Positions 51,475 to 60,676 are shown, counted from the first letter of the stretch. The stretch is DNA of 64,000 bases from Rhizobium sp. SSA_523 (GCF_030435705.1 NZ_CP129381.1:1-64000); one strand, 5' to 3'. Numbers and translations: made by a program. The notes: generated by a model from the sequence alone, not told the origin.

Positions 51475-51502
51475 ATGCCCCACGCCTCCAGGCGTGGGGC
51501 AT
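51475..51502. terminator. Strong hairpin between convergent genes (bidirectional terminator)
   Basis: ATGCCCCACGCCT (51475-51487) and AGGCGTGGGGCAT (51490-51502) are perfect 13-base arms separated by CC. The centre lies between the DUF308 gene and the binding-protein gene that ends at 51508 on the other strand. No T tract on either strand; the stem strength and position still suit a shared terminator. Confidence 0.6.
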
Positions 51503-51507
51503 GATGC

Positions 51508-52647
51508 TTATCGGGAGTTGGTCAGCCAGAAATCCTGCCAGTCCTGCAACTTGGCGAAATCATCTGGCGTCGTTTCTGAGTGGTTCACGTAAAGCCGGTC
51601 GACGACATTAGCGATGCCGGACGCTTCGTCTTCCGGCATTTTTGCGTCCGTGTTGGTCGAGATCTTGCCGTCGCCGAGCTGTGGCGCCATGCCCTCTTCC
51701 GTCATCATGAAGCGGACGAAAAGCTTGGCCGTATTCGGACTTTTCGTGCCCGCGGCGATGACCGCGACGCGCGGGGTGAGCTGGCCGATCCAGGGCTTCA
51801 TTTCCTTGCAGATGCCCATGCCATAGCCGTCCTTCTTCGCGTCGCGGAAGATGGCCGCACTCAGGAAGCCGATCGGCGGCTTCTCTTCCTTGGCGCCGAC
51901 GATCGGCCCGACATCGCTGTCGCTCTTGGTGACTTTCGGCTTGTTCTGGGCAAGACGCTTGACCCATTCTGCCGTTGCGCTCGCCTCATCGGTGTTCAGG
52001 TCTTCGCCGAATTGCGCCTTGTAAGCCTCACGCATTGCCGCATCGCCATGCGCGGCGAGCTGGTTGAACCAGAACATGGTCTCGTTGCGCAGCAGCGGAT
52101 CGGGTATGGCGACCCGGCCCTTCCATTCCTCGGTCGTCAATGCCCAAAGATTGTCGACCGGGCATGTCTCGCCGTTGACGTCCGTGTTGTAAGCAAAGAC
52201 CCACGGATTGTTGCTGGTGATTGCCGGACTTTGATATTCGGCCGGGATCTTGTCCTTGAGATCGGGCGCAAGCCAGGAAATGCCGAAACCCTGCGGCAGG
52301 ATCTGGCTCGTCACCGACGGCAGGTTGCTCATGTTGAAGACGTCCGTGCGTACATTGCCGGCAGCGGCTTCACGGGCGATGACCTGTTCCTGCTCCTGGC
52401 CGCTCATCTTCACGCCGGTGGCCTGGAGGCCGTACTTCTTGGAGAAGTTTTCGGCCATCGACACGATCTTGCCCGTCGCATCGATCACGGTGATCGGCCC
52501 TTCCTTTTTGGCCGCTTCGATGAGCGCTTCAAGCGAGTATTCGCTGTCTGGAATGCCGATTTGCTTGGCGTCCTGCGCAATGGCGCTTGCAAGGCCAATT
52601 GCCAGGACGGATACGCCCGTCAACATGTAGATCGATAGGTTAGGCAT
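51508..52647 (-). CDS. AfuA/FbpA-type ABC transporter substrate-binding protein
   Basis: 379 residues: signal peptide 1-25 (hydrophobic core, ASAIAQ cleavage), then the SBP type 2 fold of the ferric/organophosphonate/sugar-phosphate group. Typical elements are ALIEAAKKEGPITVIDATGKI, VFAYNTDV near 150, the PWVFAYN and EEWKGRVAIPDP segment, and FVRFMMTEEG near 330. It is last in the minus-strand operon PhnD-like, permease, ATPase, receptor. Real iron receptors carry a C-terminal Tyr pair that I do not see clearly, so a phosphorylated or phosphonate ligand is as likely as iron. Confidence 0.85.
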   Translation of the reverse strand: MPNLSIYMLTGVSVLAIGLASAIAQDAKQIGIPDSEYSLEALIEAAKKEGPITVIDATGKIVSMAENFSKKYGLQATGVKMSGQEQEQVIAREAAAGNVRTDVFNMSNLPSVTSQILPQGFGISWLAPDLKDKIPAEYQSPAITSNNPWVFAYNTDVNGETCPVDNLWALTTEEWKGRVAIPDPLLRNETMFWFNQLAAHGDAAMREAYKAQFGEDLNTDEASATAEWVKRLAQNKPKVTKSDSDVGPIVGAKEEKPPIGFLSAAIFRDAKKDGYGMGICKEMKPWIGQLTPRVAVIAAGTKSPNTAKLFVRFMMTEEGMAPQLGDGKISTNTDAKMPEDEASGIANVVDRLYVNHSETTPDDFAKLQDWQDFWLTNSR

Positions 52648-52683
52648 GTGGTTTCCTCCGTTGCCTTTGGTTGTGCATCCCGG

Positions 52684-53784
52684 TCACGCGGTGATGCGTC
52701 GTTTTTCACGGTCGAAAAGATGCAGGTGCTGCCTTTCGACCCAGAAATGGCTGCTCTGACCTGCAGCGATGCGCGGATTTTCGGTCACGATTGCGAAGAC
52801 GCGGCTGCCCTGGACGTCGAGCTCGACGATCCAGCTGCCGCCCGTGGGCACGATGTCGACGACGATCCCTTGTCCGGCCGCGCGCTTGGCGGCGTCTTCC
52901 GCAAAGAGTGCACCCACTCCTGTCGCTTCCGGCCGAATGCCGGCGGAGGCGACGGCCGCGCCATCGACGCCGAAATGCGCGAGCAGGTGATCGAGCCAGG
53001 CGTTCAAGGGGCCGGATTGGGCCTCCGCCCTTTCGATGATGTTGATGGGCAGGCTGCCGACGAATTCGGCGACGAAGCGGTTGGCGGGACGCTCATAAAT
53101 ATCGTCCGGCGTGCCAACCTGCTGCAGTTCGCCCTCGCTCATCACGGCGATAGTGGTGGCGAGCGTCATCGCTTCCCACTGGTCATGGGTGACGAAGACG
53201 ATGGTCGACCCTGCCTCGGCGTGGATGCGCTTGAGTTCGGCACGCATTTCGAGACGGAGCTTGGCGTCCAGGTTGGACAGCGGCTCATCCAGCAGAATGA
53301 CGGAGGGCTTCAGCGCCAGCATGCGGGCCAAGGCCACGCGCTGCTGCTGCCCGCCGGACAGTTGTGCCGGATATCGCTCGGCATAGCGGGCAATGCCAAG
53401 CGTCGTCATGACCTGATCGACAATGGCATCGCGATCAGCGGCCGGCATCTTGCGCAGGGTCAGGCCGAAGGCGACATTGTCGCGGATCGTCATATGCGGC
53501 CAGAGCGCATAGTTCTGGAAGACCAGCCCCATATTGCGCTTCTCCGGTACCGTGAAGATCCCCTCGGCTACGGAGACGATCGGTTTGCCGTCGACGAGGA
53601 TGCGGCCATCGGTCGGGTGCTCGAGGCCGGCAATCATGCGCAGGGTGGTCGTCTTGCCGCAGCCGGACGGGCCAAGCAGGCACAGGAATTCCGAGGTGCC
53701 GATTTCCAGATTGAGATTGGAGATGGCGGCGGGGCCGCTGCGACCATAGCTCTTGCGGATGTTTTCCAAGGTTATGCTGGACAT
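52684..53784 (-). CDS. AfuC/FbpC-type ABC transporter ATP-binding protein
   Basis: 366 residues. Walker A GPSGCGKT near 38, Q loop VFQNYALWPHMT, signature LSGGQQQRV and Walker B VILLDEPLSNLD, with switch His in FVTHDQWEA. The extended C-terminal TOBE region (from about 240) is as in FbpC, PotA and UgpC. The start overlaps the permease stop (TAATG), so the two are coupled. Supplies energy to the fused permease. Confidence 0.92.
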   Translation of the reverse strand: MSSITLENIRKSYGRSGPAAISNLNLEIGTSEFLCLLGPSGCGKTTTLRMIAGLEHPTDGRILVDGKPIVSVAEGIFTVPEKRNMGLVFQNYALWPHMTIRDNVAFGLTLRKMPAADRDAIVDQVMTTLGIARYAERYPAQLSGGQQQRVALARMLALKPSVILLDEPLSNLDAKLRLEMRAELKRIHAEAGSTIVFVTHDQWEAMTLATTIAVMSEGELQQVGTPDDIYERPANRFVAEFVGSLPINIIERAEAQSGPLNAWLDHLLAHFGVDGAAVASAGIRPEATGVGALFAEDAAKRAAGQGIVVDIVPTGGSWIVELDVQGSRVFAIVTENPRIAAGQSSHFWVERQHLHLFDREKRRITA

Positions 53785-55622
53785 TATTTGCTTCCCATGC
53801 CGTCTGAGAGGTTGGCTTTGCCGATTTTCTGGACGAGCATCGTGCCGGTGAAGGCGACGATGCAGAGCATCACGACCACGGCATTGGCCGCCTGGCTGTA
53901 GCCGTAATCGACGAGGCGGATTGCGTAGGTGGTCAGGAGATCCGTGCCGGGAACGGCGAGGACCACGACGAGGCTGAGCCCCTTAATTCCCGAGATGAAG
54001 GGCAGGAGGATCGCCGAGACGAGCGCGCCGCGCTGGATGGGCAGGACGATGGAGCGCATCCGGCGGAACCAGCCGGCGCCGACGATCTGACCGGCCTCTT
54101 CCGGCTCCCGACCGAGCTGCATCATTGAAGAAATGCCGGCCCTCGATGCAAAAGGCATCTGGTCTGCGAGGATGGCAAGCACCAGAATTATGGGTGTTCC
54201 GTAAAGTGCCGGCAGAGGCGGGCGGGCGACGGCGAACATTGACAGGTAAGCGGCCGCGAACGCAATGCCGGGTACCAGATAGGGCAGGAAGGTGATCTGC
54301 CGCAGCGCGACGGAGACGAAGCGGACCGGCGAGCGGACGACGGCATAGCCGACCAGCAGGCCGAGCATGCCGGCGCCCAGCGCGGCGAGCCCCACCATCC
54401 AGACAGTGTTCCACAGCGCGAGCCAGAATTCGCCGGTGAGAAGAATGCCCTGATGCAGCGCCGTGGTGCCGAGATTGGTGCCTATCCAGTAATCGAGGGT
54501 GAAGTTGTCGAGGCTGAACGAGCCTGGAACGCGCATGACCGTTGTCAGGGTAAGCGCGAGGAGAGGTATCCCAGCGCTGACAAGAACGATCATGAAGGTC
54601 CATGCCAGTGCGGGCATCTGCAGATTGCCGAGCGGCGTCTGGCGCACCATCGCGCCCTTCGCGCCGATGGTCACGAAACGCTTGGCCTCTCTCAGAAGCC
54701 GCATGTCGATGACGATGGAAAACGTGCCCAGAAGCACGATCATGCCGGCCAGCACTGCAGAGGCGCCCGCCTGGCTGGTCGAAATGGCGCGAAACAGCGA
54801 TGTGGCGAGCACATCGAAGCCGACCGGCACGCCGAGAACATAGGCCACGCCGAAATCACCAAGGCATTTGGCGAAGATGAGCGTTGCGGCCGAGACCAGG
54901 GACGGCATCATCAGGGGCAGGATGATCCTGCGCGCCACGACGACGGGGCTGGCGCCCAGGCTGCGCGCCGAATCCTCCAGCTGCGTGTCGAACTGCTTCA
55001 ACGCATTGCCGAACAACAAGATCACGAAGGGCGCGTAGTGCAGCGCCAGAATTAGCGCGATGGGCAGGGCGCCGTAGGCAAGCCAGTCCGGCGGCGTGAG
55101 GCCCAAAGTCTCCATCCAGCCCGGCTGCCCGCCGGTCGTGCGGTTCTTGAAGAGCGTCAGCCAGGCCAGGGCGAACGTCCAGGACGGCAGCATGTAGGGC
55201 AGGAGCAGCGCAGTGGAGAGCCACTTCTTGCCCATCAGGTCCGTGCGGCTGAGCAGCCACCCGATCGGTGCCCCGACGAGGAAAGCGATCACGATGGCGG
55301 CCGCCGAGATGATCGCCGTATGAGCGAGCGGCCACCAGAAGAGATCCCGCGATATGGGCGAGAGGAGAACACGGTTCAGGTAGTAGAATGTGAGCTCCCC
55401 CAGGTCCTGGCGGGTGCGGGCGAGATCGGAAAAATGCACCGTCACCGCGTCGACGAGCAGAAGCAGGACCGGCGCGAGAATGAGATAGCCGAAGACGACC
55501 AGCAGGATGAGCGCGAGCAGGAGCGTCGGGTCAGCGCTATTGACGCGGACAAGATAGAACAGTCGTTTCCAGGCCGGCTGAGGGCGCAAAGGGTCCTCCG
55601 GCAAAGCGGTTTGCAGGTTCAT
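53784..55622 (-). CDS. FbpB/AfuB-type ABC permease, two permease domains in one chain
   Basis: 612 residues from the ATG at 55622; the frame is open to 55709, but that would run into the neighbouring gene. About twelve hydrophobic segments and two BPD_transp_1 domains, each with an EAA loop: LEDSARSLGASPVVVARRIILP near 215 and EPEEAGQIVGAGWFRRMRSIVLP near 510. This single-chain homodimer-free layout is typical of ferric, thiamine, phosphonate and sugar-phosphate importers. It lies 36 bases after the PhnD-like gene. Confidence 0.92.
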   Translation of the reverse strand: MNLQTALPEDPLRPQPAWKRLFYLVRVNSADPTLLLALILLVVFGYLILAPVLLLLVDAVTVHFSDLARTRQDLGELTFYYLNRVLLSPISRDLFWWPLAHTAIISAAAIVIAFLVGAPIGWLLSRTDLMGKKWLSTALLLPYMLPSWTFALAWLTLFKNRTTGGQPGWMETLGLTPPDWLAYGALPIALILALHYAPFVILLFGNALKQFDTQLEDSARSLGASPVVVARRIILPLMMPSLVSAATLIFAKCLGDFGVAYVLGVPVGFDVLATSLFRAISTSQAGASAVLAGMIVLLGTFSIVIDMRLLREAKRFVTIGAKGAMVRQTPLGNLQMPALAWTFMIVLVSAGIPLLALTLTTVMRVPGSFSLDNFTLDYWIGTNLGTTALHQGILLTGEFWLALWNTVWMVGLAALGAGMLGLLVGYAVVRSPVRFVSVALRQITFLPYLVPGIAFAAAYLSMFAVARPPLPALYGTPIILVLAILADQMPFASRAGISSMMQLGREPEEAGQIVGAGWFRRMRSIVLPIQRGALVSAILLPFISGIKGLSLVVVLAVPGTDLLTTYAIRLVDYGYSQAANAVVVMLCIVAFTGTMLVQKIGKANLSDGMGSK

Positions 55623-55657
55623 GGGATCACTTCCGGTTTTTATCGGTATCTTGAGCT

Positions 55658-56620
55658 TCAGTCCGGCAGCGTGCCGACGGTATCGGTCACGGCGCGCACC
55701 GTTCGCCATGCCTCGTCGTAGCGAACCGGGAGAAACTGCTCATCGCCGTTGAAGGCGGCAGTCATCTCCGGCGGAAAGCGGAAAGAAAAGAAGCAGGCCT
55801 TCAGCTTGTCCGCGAGTGCCGGGTCAAGATCATGCGCATGAGCGAAGGCAGCCGTCGGGAACAGCGGGCTTTCATAAAGGATGCGAAGGGCAGACCGGTC
55901 CATCGCGCCGCGTTCGACGAGGCGCTCGAGGACATCGGATGCGACTGCCGCCATGTCGTAATCACCGGACAGCACGCCCATGACCGATTTGTCGTGGGCT
56001 CCGGACATGATGGGCTGGTAATCCGTATCCGGCACGAGACCTTCGGCCGGAAAGAGCGCGCGCGGTGCGAGATTGCCGGAATTCGACGCGGCTGAAACGT
56101 GGGCAACGCGCTTGCCCTTGAGGTCCGCCAATCTGTGATACGGCGAATCCGCCCGCACAATCGCGACGAGATGATAACCGCGCACCTCGCCACTTTGCCC
56201 CTTTGCCGCAAAAGGCACAGCACCGGCCCGGTTGACGGCTTCGACCGTCGAACCCGTGGAAAAGCCGGCGAAATGCAGCCGGCCGGCGCGCATGGCCGCG
56301 ATTTCCGCCGCAACCGACTGAACGGGATAATAGACGATCTGACGGTCGAGGCAGGCTGAGAGATGTTTGGTGAAAGGGCGAAACAGCTGCGCATAGACGG
56401 CCGGATCCTCGATAGGCGCAAAGGCCCAGACGAGCGTATCGGGATCGCGCAGCTTCGATCCGTCCGTCGGAAGGTCAGCCACCAGATCGCCATCGGCGTC
56501 GCAATAGGTCTCGTCGAGCGCCGCGCGCTGTTGGCACGGTCCGGCATAGGCAGCAGCGCTGCCGGTCGAAAGAAAGGCGACCAGCAATCCACACGCTGCG
56601 AGCATGCAGTGATATGTCAT
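55658..56620 (-). CDS. PhnD-like phosphate/phosphite/phosphonate-type binding protein
   Basis: 320 residues; GGGAGGAGAAAA precedes the ATG at 56620. Signal peptide 1-26 (AAAYAGP). The Cys pair in CQQRAALDETYC may form a disulfide. PhnD-type blocks: LVWAFAPIEDPAVYAQLFRPFTKHLSACL, AAMRAGRLHFAGFSTGSTVEAV and GKRVAHVSAASNSGNLAPRALF, where the Ser/Thr cluster forms the oxyanion pocket. First gene of the operon and divergent from the response regulator. A PhnD receptor combined with an AfuABC-type transporter suggests a phosphorylated solute, and this protein may act in sensing or as a second receptor. Confidence 0.86.
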   Translation of the reverse strand: MTYHCMLAACGLLVAFLSTGSAAAYAGPCQQRAALDETYCDADGDLVADLPTDGSKLRDPDTLVWAFAPIEDPAVYAQLFRPFTKHLSACLDRQIVYYPVQSVAAEIAAMRAGRLHFAGFSTGSTVEAVNRAGAVPFAAKGQSGEVRGYHLVAIVRADSPYHRLADLKGKRVAHVSAASNSGNLAPRALFPAEGLVPDTDYQPIMSGAHDKSVMGVLSGDYDMAAVASDVLERLVERGAMDRSALRILYESPLFPTAAFAHAHDLDPALADKLKACFFSFRFPPEMTAAFNGDEQFLPVRYDEAWRTVRAVTDTVGTLPD

Positions 56621-56694
56621 TTTCTCCTCCCGAAGAGTTTTGCCGTCTCGCGTTCGGCAAAGCCCTTGCTGTAGGATGAACAAATATTCCGAAT

Positions 56695-56714
56695 TCCTGT
56701 CAGAGTCCTGTCAG
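56695..56714 (+). promoter_or_regulatory. Direct 9-bp repeats in the divergent promoter of the two-component system
   Basis: TCCTGTCAG occurs at 56695-56703 and again at 56706-56714, an 11-base period, i.e. one helical turn. That is the usual layout for a dimer of an OmpR-type regulator. The second copy ends four bases before the regulator's ATG, leaving no room for a ribosome site. Likely the autoregulatory site and the control site for the divergent transporter operon. Confidence 0.6.
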
Positions 56715-56718
56715 CCCC

Positions 56719-57399
56719 ATGCGCATCCTTGTCATAGAAGATTCCATCGATATCGCCGAGGCAATCGAATCCAAGCTCACCCGGGCCGGACATCATGTCA
56801 CGCTGGCACAGGACGGCATATCCGGCGAGGAACTGGCGATCCACGGTGAATTCGATGTTGTGGTACTCGACATCAATCTTCCCGGCCGAAGCGGTTTCGA
56901 TGTGATGGGGCATATGCGCGACCAGCGCTCGCCAACGCCGGTCCTCGTCATCACGGCCAGAAACCAGATCGACGACAAGATCAGCCTCCTTGACCTCGGC
57001 GCAGACGACTACATCGTCAAGCCGTTCGATCTGGGCGAGCTGGAGGCGCGGTTGAGGGCGGTCACGCGCCGTCACAAGGGCCTTGCCAAATCCGTCATCC
57101 GTATCGGTCTGCTCGAGGTCGATCTTTCGGCCCGCGCTGCCAGTGTGAAGGGCAGGCCGCTCGAACTGGGGCGCCGTGAGTTCGAGGTGCTGGAAACGCT
57201 CGCCTCGCACGCCGGAAACACGGTCAGCAAGGACCGTCTTTACCTCAAGCTGTTCGGACATGACGATGTCGGCACACCCAATGCCGTCGAGCTTCTCGTG
57301 TCACGGGTCCGCAGAAAGCTCGAAGGCGTGGATGTCGAGATTGTCACGCATCGTGGTGCGGGATATATGCTGCGCGGCAGGGGAGGCGAGGCAGGCTGA
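56719..57399 (+). CDS. OmpR family response regulator (TctD-like)
   Basis: 226 residues. Receiver domain with ED at 7-8, phospho-acceptor Asp51 in VVVLDINLPGRSG, Thr/Ala switch region LVITAR and Lys in YIVKPFDLGELEAR. The C-terminal winged helix includes RPLELGRREFEVLETLASHAG and SRVRRKLEGVDVEIVTHRGAGYML. No Shine-Dalgarno is visible in front of the ATG, so it may be leaderless or poorly translated. Directly overlaps the kinase start (TGATG). Likely controls the divergent importer. Confidence 0.9.
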   Translation: MRILVIEDSIDIAEAIESKLTRAGHHVTLAQDGISGEELAIHGEFDVVVLDINLPGRSGFDVMGHMRDQRSPTPVLVITARNQIDDKISLLDLGADDYIVKPFDLGELEARLRAVTRRHKGLAKSVIRIGLLEVDLSARAASVKGRPLELGRREFEVLETLASHAGNTVSKDRLYLKLFGHDDVGTPNAVELLVSRVRRKLEGVDVEIVTHRGAGYMLRGRGGEAG

Positions 57400-58790
57400 T
57401 GGCGCGATTGTCGATCGAACGGCGGCTGCTCATCACCACCGGATGCGTGTTCCTGATCATCGGCACCGTGCTGGCCCTGACGGTCGGCGCCTATGCGCGG
57501 CGCGCCGCCGATGAAGCGTTCGACCGCGTGCTGACAGCCTCGGCTCTCTCCATCGCCGATACAGTCGGCATCGAGGAGGGCGCCGTCACGGTTGATATTC
57601 CCTATTCGGCATTCGCCATTCTCGGGACGTCTCGCCTGAACCGCGTGTTCTACCGGGTCACTGCGCCGGATGGCAGCCTGGTGACCGGTTCGCCCATCCT
57701 TGCGCTGGACATACCGCTCATCCAGAATGGAACCTTGCAGCTGCACGATTCCGTATACCGGGGGGAGCCGGTGCGTATCGCCTCGGTCCAGCGATATCGT
57801 GCAGATACCGTCACGGGAACGGGCGGCTGGATTGGCGTCATGGTGGCGGAAACACGTGAAGCCCGCCAGGAACTTGCCGGCCAGTTGACCGTCAACGGCA
57901 TGCTGCCGGCCATTGCGGTCGCGCTTCTGGCAGGTGGCCTCATCCTCGTTTCCGTTCGCTCGGCCTTTTCACCGCTGCGCCTGATCGAAAGCAATCTGCG
58001 GGCGCGGCGCCCCTCCGATCTTGGCAGGATCGACACGAACGTGCCGGCCGAGGTTTCCGCTCTGGTTTCGGCCCTCAACGAGTTCATGGATCGCCTGGGC
58101 TCCGTGCTTGACGGCGTCAAGCGGGTCACTGCGGATGCGGCGCATCAATTGCGCACACCGCTTGCCGCCATCCAGGCTCAGGCCGAAGTTGGTCTTGAAG
58201 AGGCGGAGGATGCGCAAGTGCGCCGGCGTCTTTCGCGCATTCATCACAATGCTCGCGAGGCGGGCCTGCTGGCCAATATGTTGCTTTCCGATGCGACGAC
58301 GATGCATCGGTTGGAAACGCAGGACCGGGAGGTTGTCGATTTTGGCGATGCCGTGACCGGCGCACTTGAGATGCTCCGCGCGGAAAGCACCTATGCGGGC
58401 CTTATACGCTCGCTTGTTCTCGAAGTGCCCCAGAGCCCGGTTCCCGTACTGGCGGAACCTGTCGTGCTGCGGGAAATGGTGCGCAACGTTATTGAAAACG
58501 CCTTCATTCATGCGGCCGGCGCGACACATGTTCACCTTTCGACCGCGCAGGGCCGGGCGGTCCTGCAGGTCATGGATCGAGGCCCTGGCATACCGGATAT
58601 CGCAAAGGCCAAGGTCTTCCAGCGTTTCGCGCGTGTTGACACCGGACATCCTGGAACCGGCCTTGGCCTGGCGATCGCCAGAGACATCGCCGTGGCCTTT
58701 GGCGGCGCGATCTCCATCGCCGACCGGGATGGCGGCGGCCTTGTTGTGGAAGTGGTCCTGCCGCTTGCGGACAAGGGTGGGCGCGCATGA
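57399..58790 (+). CDS. Sensor histidine kinase (TctE-like)
   Basis: 463 residues. Membrane segments near 10-35 and 168-188 bracket a periplasmic 2CSK-N-type sensor domain (with YRVTAPDGSLVTGSP). HAMP-like linker, His box DAAHQLRTPLAAIQAQAEVG, N box VRNVIENAFIHA, G boxes DRGPGI and GTGLGLAIA. Partner of the upstream regulator and closely coupled to the next gene (ATGA overlap). The downstream gene encodes a periplasmic binding protein, so ligand detection may be indirect. Confidence 0.9.
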   Translation: MARLSIERRLLITTGCVFLIIGTVLALTVGAYARRAADEAFDRVLTASALSIADTVGIEEGAVTVDIPYSAFAILGTSRLNRVFYRVTAPDGSLVTGSPILALDIPLIQNGTLQLHDSVYRGEPVRIASVQRYRADTVTGTGGWIGVMVAETREARQELAGQLTVNGMLPAIAVALLAGGLILVSVRSAFSPLRLIESNLRARRPSDLGRIDTNVPAEVSALVSALNEFMDRLGSVLDGVKRVTADAAHQLRTPLAAIQAQAEVGLEEAEDAQVRRRLSRIHHNAREAGLLANMLLSDATTMHRLETQDREVVDFGDAVTGALEMLRAESTYAGLIRSLVLEVPQSPVPVLAEPVVLREMVRNVIENAFIHAAGATHVHLSTAQGRAVLQVMDRGPGIPDIAKAKVFQRFARVDTGHPGTGLGLAIARDIAVAFGGAISIADRDGGGLVVEVVLPLADKGGRA

Positions 58791-59779
58791 TGGCCAGGAC
58801 CTTGCTCGCCGCCAGTGTCGCGCTCTGCCTTTCCCTGACCGGCTGGATCTTCCCGGTGGCTGTGCTGGCACAAGACCGGACGGTAAGGCTTGCGGGTGTT
58901 CTCTCCGAGACACGGATCGCGCCTCTCCTGGCCGCGCTTGCCGCGCAGCTGCCCGGAGCCGACCTCACCTATATCCGGCTTTCATCCGCGCAGATCGCCG
59001 CTGAGGCGAAGCGTGCACAGGCGCCGTTCGACATTGCCGTGTTCTCCTCCCCGGATATCGCGGTCTCCGTCGCCAATGAAGGCTATGCCGCCAAGGTTGA
59101 AGCAGGCGCCAACGCTGTCGATGCCCAGTGGCGCCATGAAGTCTTTGGTTTCTGGTCTGATCCGGCAGTCATGGTCTTGCGTCGGGCGGCCTTTGCGGAT
59201 CGCCTGCCGCGGACCCGCATCGAACTCGTGCGCGCGCTCGAACAGGATAGCGAACGCTTCTCCCGCCGGGTGGGCGTCGTGAATATCGGCATCGACGATG
59301 TGAGCTACCTGCTGGCTTCGCAGGATTCCATCCGCACGTCCCTATACTGGCGCCTTATGCGAGCCTTCGGCGGAGCCAATGCCAGAATCTACGACACGAC
59401 GGACGATCTTCTCGAAGCGCTGCGCGAGGGCGAACTCGACGCCTTGTACAATGTGCCGCTTTCAGCCCTGCAGGCCGGCGCGGCCATCCCAGAGGGAATG
59501 GAGATCGTGGTGCCGCAGGACTATGTGCTTGCGGTGCCGTGGACGGTGCTTGTTCCGAAGACGGCAACCAATCTTCGTGGCGCCCGTCTCATTCGTCATG
59601 CGCTGCATTCGGAAGGAATCAGGCCCGCGCTTGCGAGTGCCGGCTTCAGCTATCCCGCAGATTTCAAGGTCGCCGAAAGTCTCCAGAGGATCGAGCTCGG
59701 TCCCGAGCTTCTCGTCTTCCGCGACATGATCAAACGCAGCAAGTTTCTCGATATTTGGTTTCAGATGATCGTGAACTGA
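58787..59779 (+). CDS. Extracellular solute-binding protein co-transcribed with the two-component system
   Basis: 330 residues; signal peptide with hydrophobic core 8-28 (AVLAQ cleavage). SBP type 2 fold of the Fe3+/organophosphate group: TVRLAGVLSETRIAPLLAALAAQL, FDIAVFSSPDIAVSVANEGY, and the GELDALYNVPLSAL region. In the Salmonella phosphoglycerate system PgtC, a binding protein acts together with a two-component pair to detect solute. The operon order regulator-kinase-binding protein is equivalent here, so this is probably a sensing receptor and not only a transport receptor. ATGA overlap with the kinase. Confidence 0.85.
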   Translation: MMARTLLAASVALCLSLTGWIFPVAVLAQDRTVRLAGVLSETRIAPLLAALAAQLPGADLTYIRLSSAQIAAEAKRAQAPFDIAVFSSPDIAVSVANEGYAAKVEAGANAVDAQWRHEVFGFWSDPAVMVLRRAAFADRLPRTRIELVRALEQDSERFSRRVGVVNIGIDDVSYLLASQDSIRTSLYWRLMRAFGGANARIYDTTDDLLEALREGELDALYNVPLSALQAGAAIPEGMEIVVPQDYVLAVPWTVLVPKTATNLRGARLIRHALHSEGIRPALASAGFSYPADFKVAESLQRIELGPELLVFRDMIKRSKFLDIWFQMIVN

Positions 59780-59800
59780 CCGGGTTTTGCGACGAATGGT

Positions 59801-60607
59801 TCAGTATCGACCGCCGATCGAATCAGAGATGCGGCGCGCAGCAGCCACGACGGCTGGGCGAAGCTGCTTTTTCAGCTCCTCTGAAAATCGGAATTGCGGA
59901 ACCGAAATACCGATGACGCCGATGACTTCGGACCGGACGCCACGGATCATGGAAACAACGCCGCCGCCGCTATTGTCATACTGCTCTTGCACGCTCTCGG
60001 CATAGCCCGTTTCGCGAACGGCAGTGACGGCCGCCCGCAATTCCCGTTCGTCGGTAATGGTCTGGCTGGCGAGCTTCTTGAGTTCCGTCCGCTGCAGGTA
60101 ACCGTTCAGCTCTTCGTCAGACATACCCGCGAGCAGGGCGCGGCTTGCCGCACCGGCATAAAGAGGCTTCTCGGTGCCGAGCGTCACGACACGGCGGACG
60201 GATTGCTGACCGATGACCTGCTCGATATCGACTCTGGAATCGCCGACCCGGACGCTGAGGACTACCGTCTCGTTGAACTGGCGTGACAAATCCCGCATGG
60301 TCGGGAGCGCCGCTTCCACCAGCCCGGAATTGCCGCGGGCTATCTCCGCCAGTGTCAGCAAACGATAGCCGAGACGGTAGCGGCCACTGGCTTCGTCCTT
60401 TGCGATCAGACCGTGATGCCGCAGGTTTGTGATCAGGCGCAGGCATGTGCTGACATGCAGATTGGTCCGGAGCGCGATTTCGCTGAGGCTGAGGCTGGGG
60501 CCGCCCTGCGCGAAGGCGTCAAGGATTGCGATGGCTCGATCCAGCACATTGACTTTGTAGGGTCTGTCATCGCTGTTAGCGTCGACGAGATCGGTTTCTT
60601 CATCCAT
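59801..60607 (-). CDS. IclR family transcriptional regulator
   Basis: 268 residues. Winged helix: LSLSEIALRTNLHVSTCLRLITNLRHHGLI near 37-66; IclR effector domain with the GTEKPLYAGAASRALLAG and VRSEVIGVIGISVPQF blocks. It lies 69 bases after the MmgE/PrpD gene on the same strand and probably belongs to that operon or has its own promoter in the gap. The likely effector is a carboxylate imported by the tandem receptors or the MmgE/PrpD substrate. Confidence 0.9.
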   Translation of the reverse strand: MDEETDLVDANSDDRPYKVNVLDRAIAILDAFAQGGPSLSLSEIALRTNLHVSTCLRLITNLRHHGLIAKDEASGRYRLGYRLLTLAEIARGNSGLVEAALPTMRDLSRQFNETVVLSVRVGDSRVDIEQVIGQQSVRRVVTLGTEKPLYAGAASRALLAGMSDEELNGYLQRTELKKLASQTITDERELRAAVTAVRETGYAESVQEQYDNSGGGVVSMIRGVRSEVIGVIGISVPQFRFSEELKKQLRPAVVAAARRISDSIGGRY

Positions 60608-60676
60608 TTCAGCGACTCTTTCTTGCAGACCTCGGGATCATATACGCAATGCTCCGGGTCCAGAGCAACCGTTGCT

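Noticed and set aside
51365..51505. A CRISPR-like or attachment-site array from the repeated hairpins
   Set aside because: The stems differ in sequence and spacing, so they are not a repeat-spacer array, and there is no integrase or tRNA nearby.
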